Program-made: the position numbers and the translations under genes
Assembly (NCBI GenBank): GCA_026389315.1
Contig: JAPLIC010000061.1
Coordinates: forward strand, 62,001 to 126,000
Direction: 5' to 3'
Source: Cyanobacteriota bacterium
GTDB taxonomy: Bacteria; Cyanobacteriota; Cyanobacteriia; PCC-6307; Cyanobiaceae
Length of the DNA stretch: 64,000 bases
Notes under the pieces: generated by a model
Seen by the model: only the letters and a program-made list of their open reading frames with translations
What the model was told of the DNA's origin: nothing
Database searches by the model: none
Shown: piece by piece, positions 50,375-59,890 of the stretch
Numbering within the stretch: the stretch's first letter is position 1
Layout of the letters: each line of letters opens with the position of its first letter

Positions 50375-51601
50375 TCAGCGACTGGCCTGGCGCAGGAGGA
50401 CACCCCCACAAGCCAACCCGACCAAGACCGGAAGCCAGGCGGCCACAAAGGGGGTCAGGGTCCCTGTGATGCCCAGGGAACTGACGATGAAGGACATCAA
50501 GTAATACCCAAAAATCAAGAGCACACTGATGCCAAAACCCTGGCTTCGACTCGTGCGGGCATGGGGCCGAACACCCAGGCTGCTGCCAATCAGACCAAAA
50601 ACGAGACAGATGGCTGGGAAGGCAAATTTCTCTTGGATCCGCACCCGTAAGCGACGGGCTTCCTTGAGATTGTTGGCCTCTGTTTGCAAACGCTCAGCCC
50701 GCAGGGCCTGACCGACCGTCATCGTACTAATATCGGTCGGTAATTTAGCCACCTCAACCGGATCCTGGCTCAGGGGATAGAGATAGCGATCAAACCGGGC
50801 CGAGGTTGTTGAGCCTGTTTTCTCATCGACATTGATGATGCGACCATTGCTGAATTCCCACATGGCCTGAGCCTCATTCCAGTGCCCCTTCTCGGCCATC
50901 AACATCTGCCGTTGTCCTATCCTTGAGAAATCAATCAAGGTGACATCCTGCATCAATCCATTTCGGAACTTACGGGCGTAAAAAAGTTGTGTAAGCTGCC
51001 GTACCGAATCCCCATTGTCTTCATCTTTAACACGACCGAAGCGTGAATAAAGGATATTATCACCACTTTGATTCGTCACTGCCTTACCCAGGGCTCGCTC
51101 CAGGGTCTGGGTGGCGACGAGATTGGCCCGGGGCACGATCAGATCGTTGAAAAGAAAGGTGAGCAGGCTCATCGCCAGGGCCAGGGCCAGGGCAGGCATC
51201 ACCATGCGGGTGGTACCCACACCAACACTGCGCAGGGCCGTCAGCTCACTGCTGCCCGACAGTCGGCTGTAGGCCAGCAAGGTGGCCATCAAGGTGGCCA
51301 TGGGAAAGGCCAGGACCAGAAATCCAGGCAACCGCAACATCAACACCTGGATCGCCACCTGCGGTGGCAGACCGGATTCGGCCACCCGTCGCACCAGCTC
51401 AAAAACCACACCCACCGAGAGGGAAACGGCTGTGAACGCCGCGATGCCAAAAAGCAGTGGACCCACCAGCTCGTGCAACAACCAGCGGTCCATCAAGGGC
51501 AGCTGGCGCCAGCCGCCAAGGCTTCGCCAGCTCCCCAACAGAGACCGAAGTTTGGCTGCGAAATTTAAGGGGCCAGGGCTGGCAGACATGGGTCTGATCA
51601 A
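50375..51601 (-). CDS. LptF/LptG family permease
   Basis: 408 residues: three hydrophobic segments at about 40-130, an extracytoplasmic β-jelly-roll (about 155-315) and three C-terminal ones, the YjgP/YjgQ architecture of lipopolysaccharide export permeases. Conserved features are RWLLHELVGPLLFGIAAF and the SGSSELTALRSVG coupling stretch. ATG 51601 overlaps the stop of lptB as ATGA; ATG 51592 (SASPG) is an alternative. Cyanobacteria often have one such permease that may act as homodimer. Confidence 0.9.
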   Translation of the reverse strand: MIRPMSASPGPLNFAAKLRSLLGSWRSLGGWRQLPLMDRWLLHELVGPLLFGIAAFTAVSLSVGVVFELVRRVAESGLPPQVAIQVLMLRLPGFLVLAFPMATLMATLLAYSRLSGSSELTALRSVGVGTTRMVMPALALALAMSLLTFLFNDLIVPRANLVATQTLERALGKAVTNQSGDNILYSRFGRVKDEDNGDSVRQLTQLFYARKFRNGLMQDVTLIDFSRIGQRQMLMAEKGHWNEAQAMWEFSNGRIINVDEKTGSTTSARFDRYLYPLSQDPVEVAKLPTDISTMTVGQALRAERLQTEANNLKEARRLRVRIQEKFAFPAICLVFGLIGSSLGVRPHARTSRSQGFGISVLLIFGYYLMSFIVSSLGITGTLTPFVAAWLPVLVGLACGGVLLRQASR

Positions 51602-52326
51602 AGCTGGAAGCCCTCACCGAGGTAGTGGCGACGCACCAAGGGGTCGTGGGCCATGGCCACGGAACTGCCAGACGCCAGCAGGCGGCCGTCGGTAAGGATA
51701 TAAGCGCGATCGGTGATGGCCAACGTTTCACGAACGTTGTGATCGGTGATCAGCACCCCCATGCCCCGCCGTCGCAGGCCGGCGATTAATTCCTGCAGAT
51801 CGGCGACGGCAAGGGGATCAACTCCCGCAAAAGGCTCATCGAGCAACAGGTAACGGGGACCCTGCTCGCCAACGGCAAGCGCACGGGCCACCTCACAACG
51901 GCGCCGTTCACCCCCCGAGAGTTGAAAACCCTTGCGACGTTGAAATGGCACCAAATGGAAGTCATGAATCAAGCTTTCCAGTCGTTCCCGCCGCACTGAT
52001 CTGGGAGTCTGACTTTCCTGAAGCGCCAGCTCCAGATTGTCCCGCACGCTGAGATTGCGGAAGACACTGGCTTCCTGGGGCAAGTAGCCAAGGCCAAGCC
52101 GAGCCCGCTGGGGCATCGCCAGGCGAGTCACCGTGAGTCCATCGAAGCGAACATCGCCCTGATCCGGCCGCAGCAAGCCCGTAATCAGGTTGAAAGTGGT
52201 GGTTTTTCCCGCCCCGTTGGGTCCCAACAGTCCCACAACTTCCCCTTGATTCAGTTCAAGACTCACGCCACTCACCAAGGGCCTGCCTCCCAGGGTGATC
52301 GTCACCCGATCCAAGGCCAGACTCAT
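51598..52326 (-). CDS. lptB: LPS export ABC transporter ATPase LptB
   Basis: 242 residues with all ABC motifs: Walker A GLLGPNGAGKTTTFNLITG, Q-loop LPQEASVFRNLSV, signature LSGGERRRCEVARAL, and Walker B YLLLDEPFAGVDPLAV. Powers lipopolysaccharide transport from the inner membrane. The genes order is lptA-like, lptB, lptF/G, each with ATGA overlap. Confidence 0.95.
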   Translation of the reverse strand: MSLALDRVTITLGGRPLVSGVSLELNQGEVVGLLGPNGAGKTTTFNLITGLLRPDQGDVRFDGLTVTRLAMPQRARLGLGYLPQEASVFRNLSVRDNLELALQESQTPRSVRRERLESLIHDFHLVPFQRRKGFQLSGGERRRCEVARALAVGEQGPRYLLLDEPFAGVDPLAVADLQELIAGLRRRGMGVLITDHNVRETLAITDRAYILTDGRLLASGSSVAMAHDPLVRRHYLGEGFQL

Positions 52327-52892
52327 GGCAGCAAGGGGGAGGGCGCTGCCCCCTCATGCGTTTGCAAACGCAGCCTGCTATGAACCTGGCGACCAGCAGA
52401 GGGCTCAGCCACAACCCGCTCGCTGTCCAGGAGATAGACAAGCCGTTCGGCACGGATGCGTTGGCCATCGCGATCGACAACATCGACATCGCCACTGAGG
52501 ACGAGACGGCCTTCCTTACTGAAATATTGGGCTTGGCGGGAGGTGGCCACCATGCCCTTCTGGGGGTAGGTGATCCGGACATTGCCGATGGCCGTCACGA
52601 TCCCAGTGCGGTTATCGGCCTGTTGGCGATCGGACTCAATGCTCACCATGCCATCGTCACGAACGACGCCAGGATTGGGGGGGCCGGGCAAGGCCACGGC
52701 GGGGGCCGGGGCGACATGGGCCGGGGCCCCAAGCGGCGGCGAAGGCAGTTTGGGGTGCGCTGGATGGGGAGCTAGAGGAGTCGCCCCGCGGGCCATCGGT
52801 ACCATCAGGGTCCTGGGGGCGAGCAGAAGCAGCGGTGCCGCAACGATGCCCAAGCAGGCGAAGTGGAGCGGGCGAAGCAAGAACCGGGCCAT
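52323..52892 (-). CDS. LptA/OstA-like periplasmic protein
   Basis: 189 residues. A signal or anchor segment at 4-28 (FLLRPLHFACLGIVAAPLLLL), then a Pro/Ala-rich spacer, then the OstA/LptA-type repeat fold DDGMVSIESDRQQADNRTG, VTAIGNVRITYPQKGMVATS, and SKEGRLVLSGDVDVVDRDG. Acts as bridge for LPS across the periplasm. It is coupled to lptB by an ATGA overlap and lies 21 bp after the DUF309 gene. Confidence 0.88.
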   Translation of the reverse strand: MARFLLRPLHFACLGIVAAPLLLLAPRTLMVPMARGATPLAPHPAHPKLPSPPLGAPAHVAPAPAVALPGPPNPGVVRDDGMVSIESDRQQADNRTGIVTAIGNVRITYPQKGMVATSRQAQYFSKEGRLVLSGDVDVVDRDGQRIRAERLVYLLDSERVVAEPSAGRQVHSRLRLQTHEGAAPSPLLP

Positions 52893-52913
52893 GACAAAGG
52901 AGGATGGCTGAAT

Positions 52914-53285
52914 CTACCGGGGCCCTTCCTGGCAGGGCTCAAGCCGAGGCAGGGATAAAGGATCCCAAGACGATCCTTGCTGCAGGGCACCGAGGCGCCG
53001 CTGGCATGTTTGCTGGAGTTTCCGGATGTCGAGGCCAAGCTCACAGGGATCGGCGGCGGCCAAGCGACCCAAGCCTTCGCCGAGAAGCACTGTGGCGCCC
53101 CGTTGATTATCCCTCTCAAGATGGTGATGGGCTACGGCAATCTGGAGAATGCCTTGGAGTACCGGCCTGAGGGGTCCCTGGGTTTCATGCCAGACCGCTT
53201 CAAAATCATCGTGACATCCGTACCACTCGCCCCGATTGAAGGCGGCCACACCGGAGTGGAAGCGCGGATCCTGGAGGATCAACAT
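52914..53285 (-). CDS. DUF309 domain protein
   Basis: 123 residues from ATG 53285. It has the family signature FNRGEWYGCHDDFEAVWHE followed by LQGILQIAVAHHHLERDN and RGATVLLGEGLGRL. The conserved HD..E triad suggests a metal site; function is unknown. The ORF remains open to 53414 but that part lies within typA. It is between typA (37 bp) and the lpt genes. Confidence 0.88.
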   Translation of the reverse strand: MLILQDPRFHSGVAAFNRGEWYGCHDDFEAVWHETQGPLRPVLQGILQIAVAHHHLERDNQRGATVLLGEGLGRLAAADPCELGLDIRKLQQTCQRRLGALQQGSSWDPLSLPRLEPCQEGPR

Positions 53286-53322
53286 TTCCTCGGCCGTGGT
53301 GGAATCGGAGCCGCTCAACGAT

Positions 53323-55131
53323 TCAGCGTTTGGCAGGTTTGCGGGCTGGCAACTTGCGTAAACGAATCGATTCGGGGGTGACTTCCAGCATCTCATCGGA
53401 GCCGATGTACTCAAGGGCTCTCTCCAGCGTCATCTGGACTGGAGTCTGCAGGGTATCCAATTCTTCCGCACCAGCGGAGCGAATGTTGGTGAGCTGCTTA
53501 GCCTTGCAGACATTCAATTCAAGATCCTGGGGTCGGTTATTCTCGCCAATGATCATACCCTTGTAAACCTTGGTGCCAGGTGTAATGAAAAACTGCCCCC
53601 GATCTTCTGCATTTTTCAGAGCATAGAAGGTGGCTACTCCTTCCTCGAAAGCAATCAAGACACCGTTGCGACGTGCATCAAATTCACCCTGCATGGGGCG
53701 ATAGTCAAAGAAAGAATGGCTCATGATTCCCTCACCACGGGTGGCACGAACAAAATCACCACGGAAACCGATCAATCCCCTGGCCGGCACAATGAATTCC
53801 AGTTGGGTCCTGCCGTCACTAGTGGTTTCCATATTCTGCATTTCGCCTTTGCGAATGCCCAGTTTTTCAATGCAACTGCCAACGGCCTCCTCAGGCACAT
53901 CCATGACCAAGGTCTCGAATGGTTCATGGGGGGTGCCATCAATAGTGCGGAAGATGACTTGTGGTTGACTGACTTGGAACTCGTAACCCTCGCGCCGCAT
54001 GGTTTCAATCAGGATGCCGAGGTGCAATTCACCGCGACCACTCACCGAAAAGCGATCGGGTGAATCAGTGTCTTCAACCCGTAAGGCCACATTGGTAAGC
54101 AGTTCCTTCTGCAGCCGATCCCGGAGTTGGCGACTGGTCACGAACTTGCCTTCCTTGCCGGCGAAGGGAGAGTCGTTGACCACAAAGGTCATTTGCAGTG
54201 TCGGCTCATCAACCCGAATCAGGGGCAGGGCCTCGGGGTGATCAGGACAGGCAATTGTTTCGCCAATGTTGACCTCATCAAACCCTGAGACTGCAACGAG
54301 ATCACCGGCACGGGCCTCGGCAATTTCAACCCGCTGCAATCCTTCAAAGCCAAGAAGCTTGCTGATGCGTCCGCGCTTGATACTGCCATCGTCGCGAATC
54401 AAGGCCACGGTTTGACCATTACTAATGGTGCCGTTGTGGACGCGACCAATCATGATGCGACCCAGAAAATCGGAATAATCCAGGGTCGTGACCTGCATCT
54501 GCAGAGGTTTGGCGGGGTCCCCTACCGGCGGTGGGACATGGCGCAGAATGGCATCGAAAAGCGGCTTCATCGTGTCGCTTTCTGTGGCCATATCCGGCTT
54601 GGCATAGCCGGCCATACCACTGCCAAAAAGATAGGGAAAATCACACTGGTCGTCGTCCGCGCCCAACTCCAAAAAAAGGTCAAGAACCTTATCAACAGCC
54701 TGCTCTGGATCGACGCGGGCGCGATCAATTTTATTGACAAATACAATCGGCCTTAGCCCCTGTTCTAAGGCCTTACGCAGCACAAATCGCGTCTGGGGCA
54801 TCGGCCCCTCATTGGCATCAACAATCAGCAGACAACCATCGACCATGCCGAGAACCCGTTCGACTTCTCCACCGAAGTCCGCGTGGCCGGGGGTATCAAC
54901 AATATTGATGCGAGTGCCGTTGTAGTGAACTGAAGTATTCTTTGAAAGTATTGTGATGCCCCGCTCCCGTTCGAGATCATTGGAATCCATCACACAGGTG
55001 GGTACCGCTTCCCCGGCGCGAAAGATGCCGGATTGGCCCAGCAGGGCGTCGACCAAAGTGGTTTTGCCGTGGTCGACGTGGGCAATGATCGCAATATTGC
55101 GAATTTGGGCGCCTTTGCTCTCGCCGCTCAT
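53323..55131 (-). CDS. typA: Ribosome-associated GTPase TypA/BipA
   Basis: A translation-factor GTPase that binds ribosomes under stress or cold and aids assembly. 602 residues, normal length. G1 [17 protein letters not shown], the switch region [17 protein letters not shown]3 [18 protein letters not shown]4 NKIDR, then EF-G-like domains and the BipA-specific C-terminal. The ATG at 55131 is preceded by a gap of 121 bp before vanY; a TAGTAT/TATAAG stretch at 55247-55255 (minus strand) might be its -10. Confidence 0.96.
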   Translation of the reverse strand: MSGESKGAQIRNIAIIAHVDHGKTTLVDALLGQSGIFRAGEAVPTCVMDSNDLERERGITILSKNTSVHYNGTRINIVDTPGHADFGGEVERVLGMVDGCLLIVDANEGPMPQTRFVLRKALEQGLRPIVFVNKIDRARVDPEQAVDKVLDLFLELGADDDQCDFPYLFGSGMAGYAKPDMATESDTMKPLFDAILRHVPPPVGDPAKPLQMQVTTLDYSDFLGRIMIGRVHNGTISNGQTVALIRDDGSIKRGRISKLLGFEGLQRVEIAEARAGDLVAVSGFDEVNIGETIACPDHPEALPLIRVDEPTLQMTFVVNDSPFAGKEGKFVTSRQLRDRLQKELLTNVALRVEDTDSPDRFSVSGRGELHLGILIETMRREGYEFQVSQPQVIFRTIDGTPHEPFETLVMDVPEEAVGSCIEKLGIRKGEMQNMETTSDGRTQLEFIVPARGLIGFRGDFVRATRGEGIMSHSFFDYRPMQGEFDARRNGVLIAFEEGVATFYALKNAEDRGQFFITPGTKVYKGMIIGENNRPQDLELNVCKAKQLTNIRSAGAEELDTLQTPVQMTLERALEYIGSDEMLEVTPESIRLRKLPARKPAKR

Positions 55132-55252
55132 GATGTTCTCGGTTGGGAGGGTGGAAAATTCGAAACCAGGGTTGATGCTGATGACCGGGCGTGATTATCC
55201 GGCGTGCTTATTTGGTTTTCGTCGCGCCAGGGTACTGAAGCGAAAACTTATA

Positions 55253-55996
55253 CTACCCTGCGCCTTGCCTGATTCTGGGGACCAGTCGCTGGGCTGGCTC
55301 AAACAGCCGCAAGGCCTCTGAGGACCCTTCAAAACGCCAGTGCCAGGGTTCGTAACTCACGCCTTGATGATTGCCCTTTGGAAAGGAAAGAGCGAAGTGG
55401 TACCGACCGGCATTCTGGGATAACCACTGGTAGGCCGGCGTATTTTCAAAATTCTGACTGAGATTGGTCGCCGGTTGGCTTCCATCACCCAGGTCCACCG
55501 CATAGCCGGTGCTGTGTTCGGAATAGCCAGGGGGGGCGCTGACCTTGGCCCGGGTATGGGCATCCTGATTGCGTTCAGCCTTGACGTCGAAAAACAGACT
55601 GCGTTGCAGCTCAATCGAGCGAAAGGCACTCAACACCTGCAGGTCCACGCCGTCGCCGGCGGCGGCCTGCTGCATGGCAAGCATGGCGGCAGCCGCCTCT
55701 GGCCTCAGCTGCAGGCCAGCCCCCAGCGCCACGAGGACCCCGGTGGGAGCCTGCGGGTAAGGGAAATGGCCGAGCAAGCGCCCATCGGCCGTGGGGCGCT
55801 CCTTCAGACCCGCCACGGGGCCAGGCTCAAGCCAAGGCAACAGGCCCTGTTGGCGCAAAACAATCAGGCCGGCAAAAGCCAGGCCAAGGAAAAAGGCCCC
55901 GCGCAGCAGGGCCAGCCAGAGGGGTGGGCGACGGGGAACCGGAGCCCGGCTGCGCCGTGCCACGGGAATGTCGTCTCGAAACGTCGGAGGCGACAC
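55253..55996 (-). CDS. M15 family D-Ala-D-Ala carboxypeptidase (VanY-like), membrane anchored
   Basis: 247 residues from GTG 55996. One N-terminal hydrophobic segment ([20 protein letters not shown]) anchors it, the catalytic domain facing the periplasm. Zinc site: [13 protein letters not shown] with His and Asp, and EPWHWRF with the second His and the Glu. It trims peptidoglycan stem peptides. The frame is open back to 56302, but that part runs through an imperfect DNA repeat and antisense to chlP, so GTG 55996 is the first sensible start. Confidence 0.85.
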   Translation of the reverse strand: MSPPTFRDDIPVARRSRAPVPRRPPLWLALLRGAFFLGLAFAGLIVLRQQGLLPWLEPGPVAGLKERPTADGRLLGHFPYPQAPTGVLVALGAGLQLRPEAAAAMLAMQQAAAGDGVDLQVLSAFRSIELQRSLFFDVKAERNQDAHTRAKVSAPPGYSEHSTGYAVDLGDGSQPATNLSQNFENTPAYQWLSQNAGRYHFALSFPKGNHQGVSYEPWHWRFEGSSEALRLFEPAQRLVPRIRQGAG

Positions 55997-56035
55997 ACCG
56001 AAAACCTTGGATGCAGGAAGATTAATTCCTCGGCC

Positions 56036-56100
56036 CGGACCAAGGCCCGGATCCCGGCCCAGATTCAGTCCAAGACCCAGGCCAAGACCCAGACCCCCGG
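56036..56100. repeat. Imperfect tandem repeat in the vanY/chlP divergent region
   Basis: The run contains CCAAGACCCAG twice (near 56070 and 56082) with related CCAAGGCCCGG and CCCGGCCCAG elements around it. Read on the minus strand it encodes a Gly-Leu alternation, which is probably a side effect. It lies about 130-190 bp upstream of chlP and just upstream of vanY. Confidence 0.45.
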
Positions 56101-56228
56101 TACGGGTTCGGATCCCTTGCCCACCTATCCACCTAAAATGATTCCAACAGTCCCCGGGGGACAGCCGCAAAGGCCGGGCTTGTGGTGTTACGTTTTCAGG
56201 AGAATCCCTGGCGCCAAAAGGTTTCAAG

Positions 56229-57608
56229 ATGTTGCGAGTCGCAGTTGTGGGCGGCGGCCCGAGTGGATCTTGTGCTGCTGAAGTGCTTGCCAAGGCTGGC
56301 ATTCAAACCTGGTTGTTCGAGCGGAAGCTCGATAACGCCAAGCCCTGTGGTGGGGCGATTCCGCTATGCATGGTCAATGAATTTGACCTGCCGGAATCTA
56401 TCATCGACCGCAAAGTCCGCAACATGAAAATGATTTCCCCCTCGAATCGAGAGGTGGATATCCATCTACCGAACAGCAACGAATATATCGGCATGTGCCG
56501 CCGCGAAATTCTGGATGGCTTTTTGCGCGATCGGGCTGCATCCTTGGGGACCCATCTGATCAATGGTCTCGTTCAACGGATTGACACCGGCAAGGACCGC
56601 CAGGGTCCTTACACTATTCACTACGCTGATTATGCCGGTGGGGGAGCAACAGGTGAACTGAAAAGCATGGAAGTTAACCTCATCGTTGGTGCCGATGGCG
56701 CCAACAGCAGGGTGGCCAAAGCCATGGATGCTGGCGACTACAACGTGGCCATCGCCTTCCAAGAACGCATTCGCCTGCCCAAGGAGGAAATGGCCTACTA
56801 CGAAGATCTGGCCGAGATGTATGTGGGAACCGACGTCTCCCCTGACTTCTACGCCTGGGTCTTTCCCAAGTACGACCACGTTGCCGTTGGCACCGGAACG
56901 ATGCAGAAAAACCAGGCCCTGATCAAGGGCCTGCAGCAGGGGATCCGCGAACGCGCCAGCAAGCGGCTTCTCAAGGGTGAGGTGATCAAGGTGGAAGCCC
57001 ATCCAATCCCCGAGCACCCACGCCCTAGAAGGGTGGTGGGCCGCATGGCCCTAGTAGGTGACGCGGCTGGCTATGTCACAAAGAGTTCGGGAGAAGGTAT
57101 CTATTTCGCTGCCAAGAGTGGTCGGATGTGTGCCGAGGAAATTGTCAGCGCCAGCGCCGGTGGCACACGTATTCCCAGCGAGGCAGACTTAAAGATTTAT
57201 CTAAAAAAATGGGACAAGAAGTATGGTCCCACCTATAAAGTTCTCGAAATTCTTCAAAATATTTTTTACAGCAACGATGCAGCCCGCGAAGCCTTCGTCG
57301 AAATGTGCGATGACCTCGATGTACAGCGCCTGACTTTCGATAGCTATCTCTACAAGCGAGTTGTAACCATGAATCCTTGGCAGCAACTCAAACTCACCTT
57401 CCGTACCCTCGCCTCCGTCCTGCGCGGTCAAGCCTTGGCCCCATCCGGGTACCGACCGGTCGCCAGTGCCGTGCGCACGGAGGCGGAAGTCGCCCACCTG
57501 ATGGCCCCCCAAAAAGCTCCTGGCGCTGATCACCAAAGCATCAATGGCAACGGCCAGGATCCCGATACAGCCTCAGCGACGGATCGCCAACCGGCCCTCA
57601 GCCGTTGA
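56229..57608 (+). CDS. chlP: Geranylgeranyl reductase
   Basis: Reduces geranylgeranyl groups to phytyl for chlorophyll, tocopherol and phylloquinone. 459 residues: the FAD-binding GGGPSGSCAAEVLAKAG opens the protein, then CGGAIPLCMVNEFDLPE, VGADGANSRVAKAMDAG, and VGDAAGYVTKSSGEGIYFAA. A good ribosome-binding AAAGG precedes the ATG. The last 50 residues (about 410-459) are low-complexity. Its 3' end overlaps glyS by 11 bp tail-to-tail. crtE in the window makes its substrate. Confidence 0.96.
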   Translation: MLRVAVVGGGPSGSCAAEVLAKAGIQTWLFERKLDNAKPCGGAIPLCMVNEFDLPESIIDRKVRNMKMISPSNREVDIHLPNSNEYIGMCRREILDGFLRDRAASLGTHLINGLVQRIDTGKDRQGPYTIHYADYAGGGATGELKSMEVNLIVGADGANSRVAKAMDAGDYNVAIAFQERIRLPKEEMAYYEDLAEMYVGTDVSPDFYAWVFPKYDHVAVGTGTMQKNQALIKGLQQGIRERASKRLLKGEVIKVEAHPIPEHPRPRRVVGRMALVGDAAGYVTKSSGEGIYFAAKSGRMCAEEIVSASAGGTRIPSEADLKIYLKKWDKKYGPTYKVLEILQNIFYSNDAAREAFVEMCDDLDVQRLTFDSYLYKRVVTMNPWQQLKLTFRTLASVLRGQALAPSGYRPVASAVRTEAEVAHLMAPQKAPGADHQSINGNGQDPDTASATDRQPALSR

Positions 57609-59766
57609 GGCAGTTGAAATCGGCGAGCTGGGCAGCCTGATTGCGCAGGATGCCCAGCAAATTCAGGCGATTGCGGCGCACCGCCGGATCGTCCGCCATC
57701 ACCAGGACACTCTCTGGGCCATCGAAGAAGTTGGCCAGGGTGCTGGCGCTCTGGGCGAGACCTTGGGCCAGCTCCCCATATCCCGATCCATCCAGGGCCT
57801 GGGCATAGGGCCGAAGCGTCTCGATGACGGCCAGCATCGCCGCCTCACTCGGGGAACTGAACAGGGCGACATCAACCCTCCCCTCGGGTCCCAGGGCCCC
57901 AAGAGCCAGGTCTCCCTTGGCCGCCAGGCGCGAAGCCCGTTGCACCACCGCCTGCAAGGGACCCAGTTGACCCTGGCGGCGCAGATCTGCGAGTAGCAGC
58001 AAGCGGCGGCGAGCATCGGCCGGATCCCCCATCAGCCTGGCTGCTGACACGGTCTCTCCGGCGACCGCCTGGACCAGATCGCCATCAAACCCTTCCTCCT
58101 CCAACTGGCTGACCAACCTCTGGCGCAGGAGCTCGACCAGGCTGGCCTCCAGGCCCAACGCATCGATGTCCAGGTGGGGCAGCAACGCCGCCCAGTGCCG
58201 GCAGGAGCGCTGCACCAGGGCCGCCAGATCCAGGGTCCAGCCCCGATCCCAAAGAATCTGGAGCACCCCGTTGCCGGCCCGACGCAGTCCGTAGGGGTCG
58301 GAGGATCCACTCGGTCGCTCCCCCCTGGCAAAGCTGCTGAGCAGCAGTTCCAGCCGTTCGGCCAGGGCCACCACCGCGCCGGCATCGGAGGTCGGCAGGC
58401 TGTCGCCCGCACCACGGGGCAGATAGTGCTCTTGCACCGCCAGGGCCACGGCCCGGGATTCCCCTTCAGCCAGTAGATATTTGCCGCCCATCACACCCTG
58501 CAGTTCGGGAAACTCCCCCACCATCTGGCTCACGAGGTCGTGTTTGCAGAGATGGGCGGCGCGGCGGGCCGCCGCCGCCGTCGAGGCCGCCAGGTCCAGG
58601 GCCTCGAGCAGGGCGTCGCTGAACCATTCAAGGCGCTGGGTTCGATCCAGCAGGCTGCCCAGTCCCTCGGCGAAGGTGACCCGATCGAGTTGATCGCGAC
58701 GATCGATGCTGGCGACGGAGCGATCGGCCCGCACAAAAAAGGCAGCGTCGGCCAAACGGGCCCTCAACACCCTCTCGTTGCCCCGCCGCACCGTGTCGGC
58801 AGCGGCAGGATCGCGGCCATTGGCCACGAAGAGGAAGCGGGGCAGGAGCAAGCCCCCCGCCTCCAGGGCGAGGGAATCGGGCAGGGCCCCCGGACGTCCC
58901 AGGGGCACATAGCGCTGATGGGTTCGCATCACGGTGCTCAGCACCTCGGGCGGCAGCGCCAGGTACTGCTCATCGACCGATCCGCTCAGCACCTGGGGGG
59001 CTTCGACCAGATCCACCAACTCATCGAAAAGGGCCCTTGGCAGATCCGGGACACCACCAGCGGCCTGGGCCGCCGCCTTGATCTCGGCGCCAATGGTGGC
59101 GGCGCGGCCATCCCGATCCGCCATCACAGCCGCTGCCGCCAAGGTCTCGAAATAGTCCTCGGCCCGTGCAATGGCCAGGGGTTGTTGGCTGAGACGATCG
59201 CCCCGGCTGAGACGACCGCTGCTGACCACCGGATCGCAGTGGACCAAATCCACCGGCACCACCTGGTCGTCCAGCAGGGCCACCAGCCAGCGGACCGGAC
59301 GGCTGAAGCGGCTTTCCCCCACTCCCCAGCGCATGAAGCGGCGCCCCTGCAGCCCCCAGATCCACTCGGGAATCAGGGACTGCAACACGGTCGTCGTCGG
59401 CTGGCCGGGCTCCAGGACCTGGGCGAAGACAAAAGGGCCCTTGGCAGTAGGCCGCACCTCCAGGGCCTCGGGCGGCACGCCGCAGCGCCCGGCAAAGCCC
59501 AGGGCGGCCGCCGTGGGCGAGCCGTCCAGGAAAGCAGCGGCGGCGGGGGGACCTTTGCGTTCCTCGCGGCGATCCTCCTGCTGGCTCGCCAGACCCCCGA
59601 TCAGAACGGCCAGGCGCCGCGGGGTGCCCGTCACCCGCAGCTCCTGCCAGGCCAGCCGGGCCGCCGCCAGATCGTCTTCAACCCTCTGGCGCAGCTGGGG
59701 CAAAGCCAACCTGACGAAATCGGCGGGAAGTTCCTCGCTGCCAATCTCCAGTAAAAACGTGGCCAT
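57598..59766 (-). CDS. glyS: Glycyl-tRNA synthetase beta subunit
   Basis: 722 residues, matching GlyS along its length: LLEIGSEELPADFVRLAL at the start, the GVGESRFSRPVRWLVALLDD segment, and VMRTHQRYVPLG, GSSDPYGLRRAGNGVLQIL, then the anticodon-binding C-terminal part. It works in an α2β2 enzyme with GlyQ, which is not in the window. ATG 59766 is at the conserved N-terminus. Confidence 0.96.
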   Translation of the reverse strand: MATFLLEIGSEELPADFVRLALPQLRQRVEDDLAAARLAWQELRVTGTPRRLAVLIGGLASQQEDRREERKGPPAAAAFLDGSPTAAALGFAGRCGVPPEALEVRPTAKGPFVFAQVLEPGQPTTTVLQSLIPEWIWGLQGRRFMRWGVGESRFSRPVRWLVALLDDQVVPVDLVHCDPVVSSGRLSRGDRLSQQPLAIARAEDYFETLAAAAVMADRDGRAATIGAEIKAAAQAAGGVPDLPRALFDELVDLVEAPQVLSGSVDEQYLALPPEVLSTVMRTHQRYVPLGRPGALPDSLALEAGGLLLPRFLFVANGRDPAAADTVRRGNERVLRARLADAAFFVRADRSVASIDRRDQLDRVTFAEGLGSLLDRTQRLEWFSDALLEALDLAASTAAAARRAAHLCKHDLVSQMVGEFPELQGVMGGKYLLAEGESRAVALAVQEHYLPRGAGDSLPTSDAGAVVALAERLELLLSSFARGERPSGSSDPYGLRRAGNGVLQILWDRGWTLDLAALVQRSCRHWAALLPHLDIDALGLEASLVELLRQRLVSQLEEEGFDGDLVQAVAGETVSAARLMGDPADARRRLLLLADLRRQGQLGPLQAVVQRASRLAAKGDLALGALGPEGRVDVALFSSPSEAAMLAVIETLRPYAQALDGSGYGELAQGLAQSASTLANFFDGPESVLVMADDPAVRRNRLNLLGILRNQAAQLADFNCLNG

Positions 59767-59890
59767 CGTCTCAAGCCGCCTTCAACCGACTGTATGGAAC
59801 AGCATCAACTGGCGAGGGCAGCGGCAGCGGCGGGGTCATGGCCGCAGCTTGTTCGCTAGTTTCGAGACGTAGCCGTCACAGTTCTTGCCG

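Noticed and set aside
58540..59754. 404-residue plus-strand ORF opposite glyS
   Set aside because: Gly/Gln/His-rich antisense frame with no domain.
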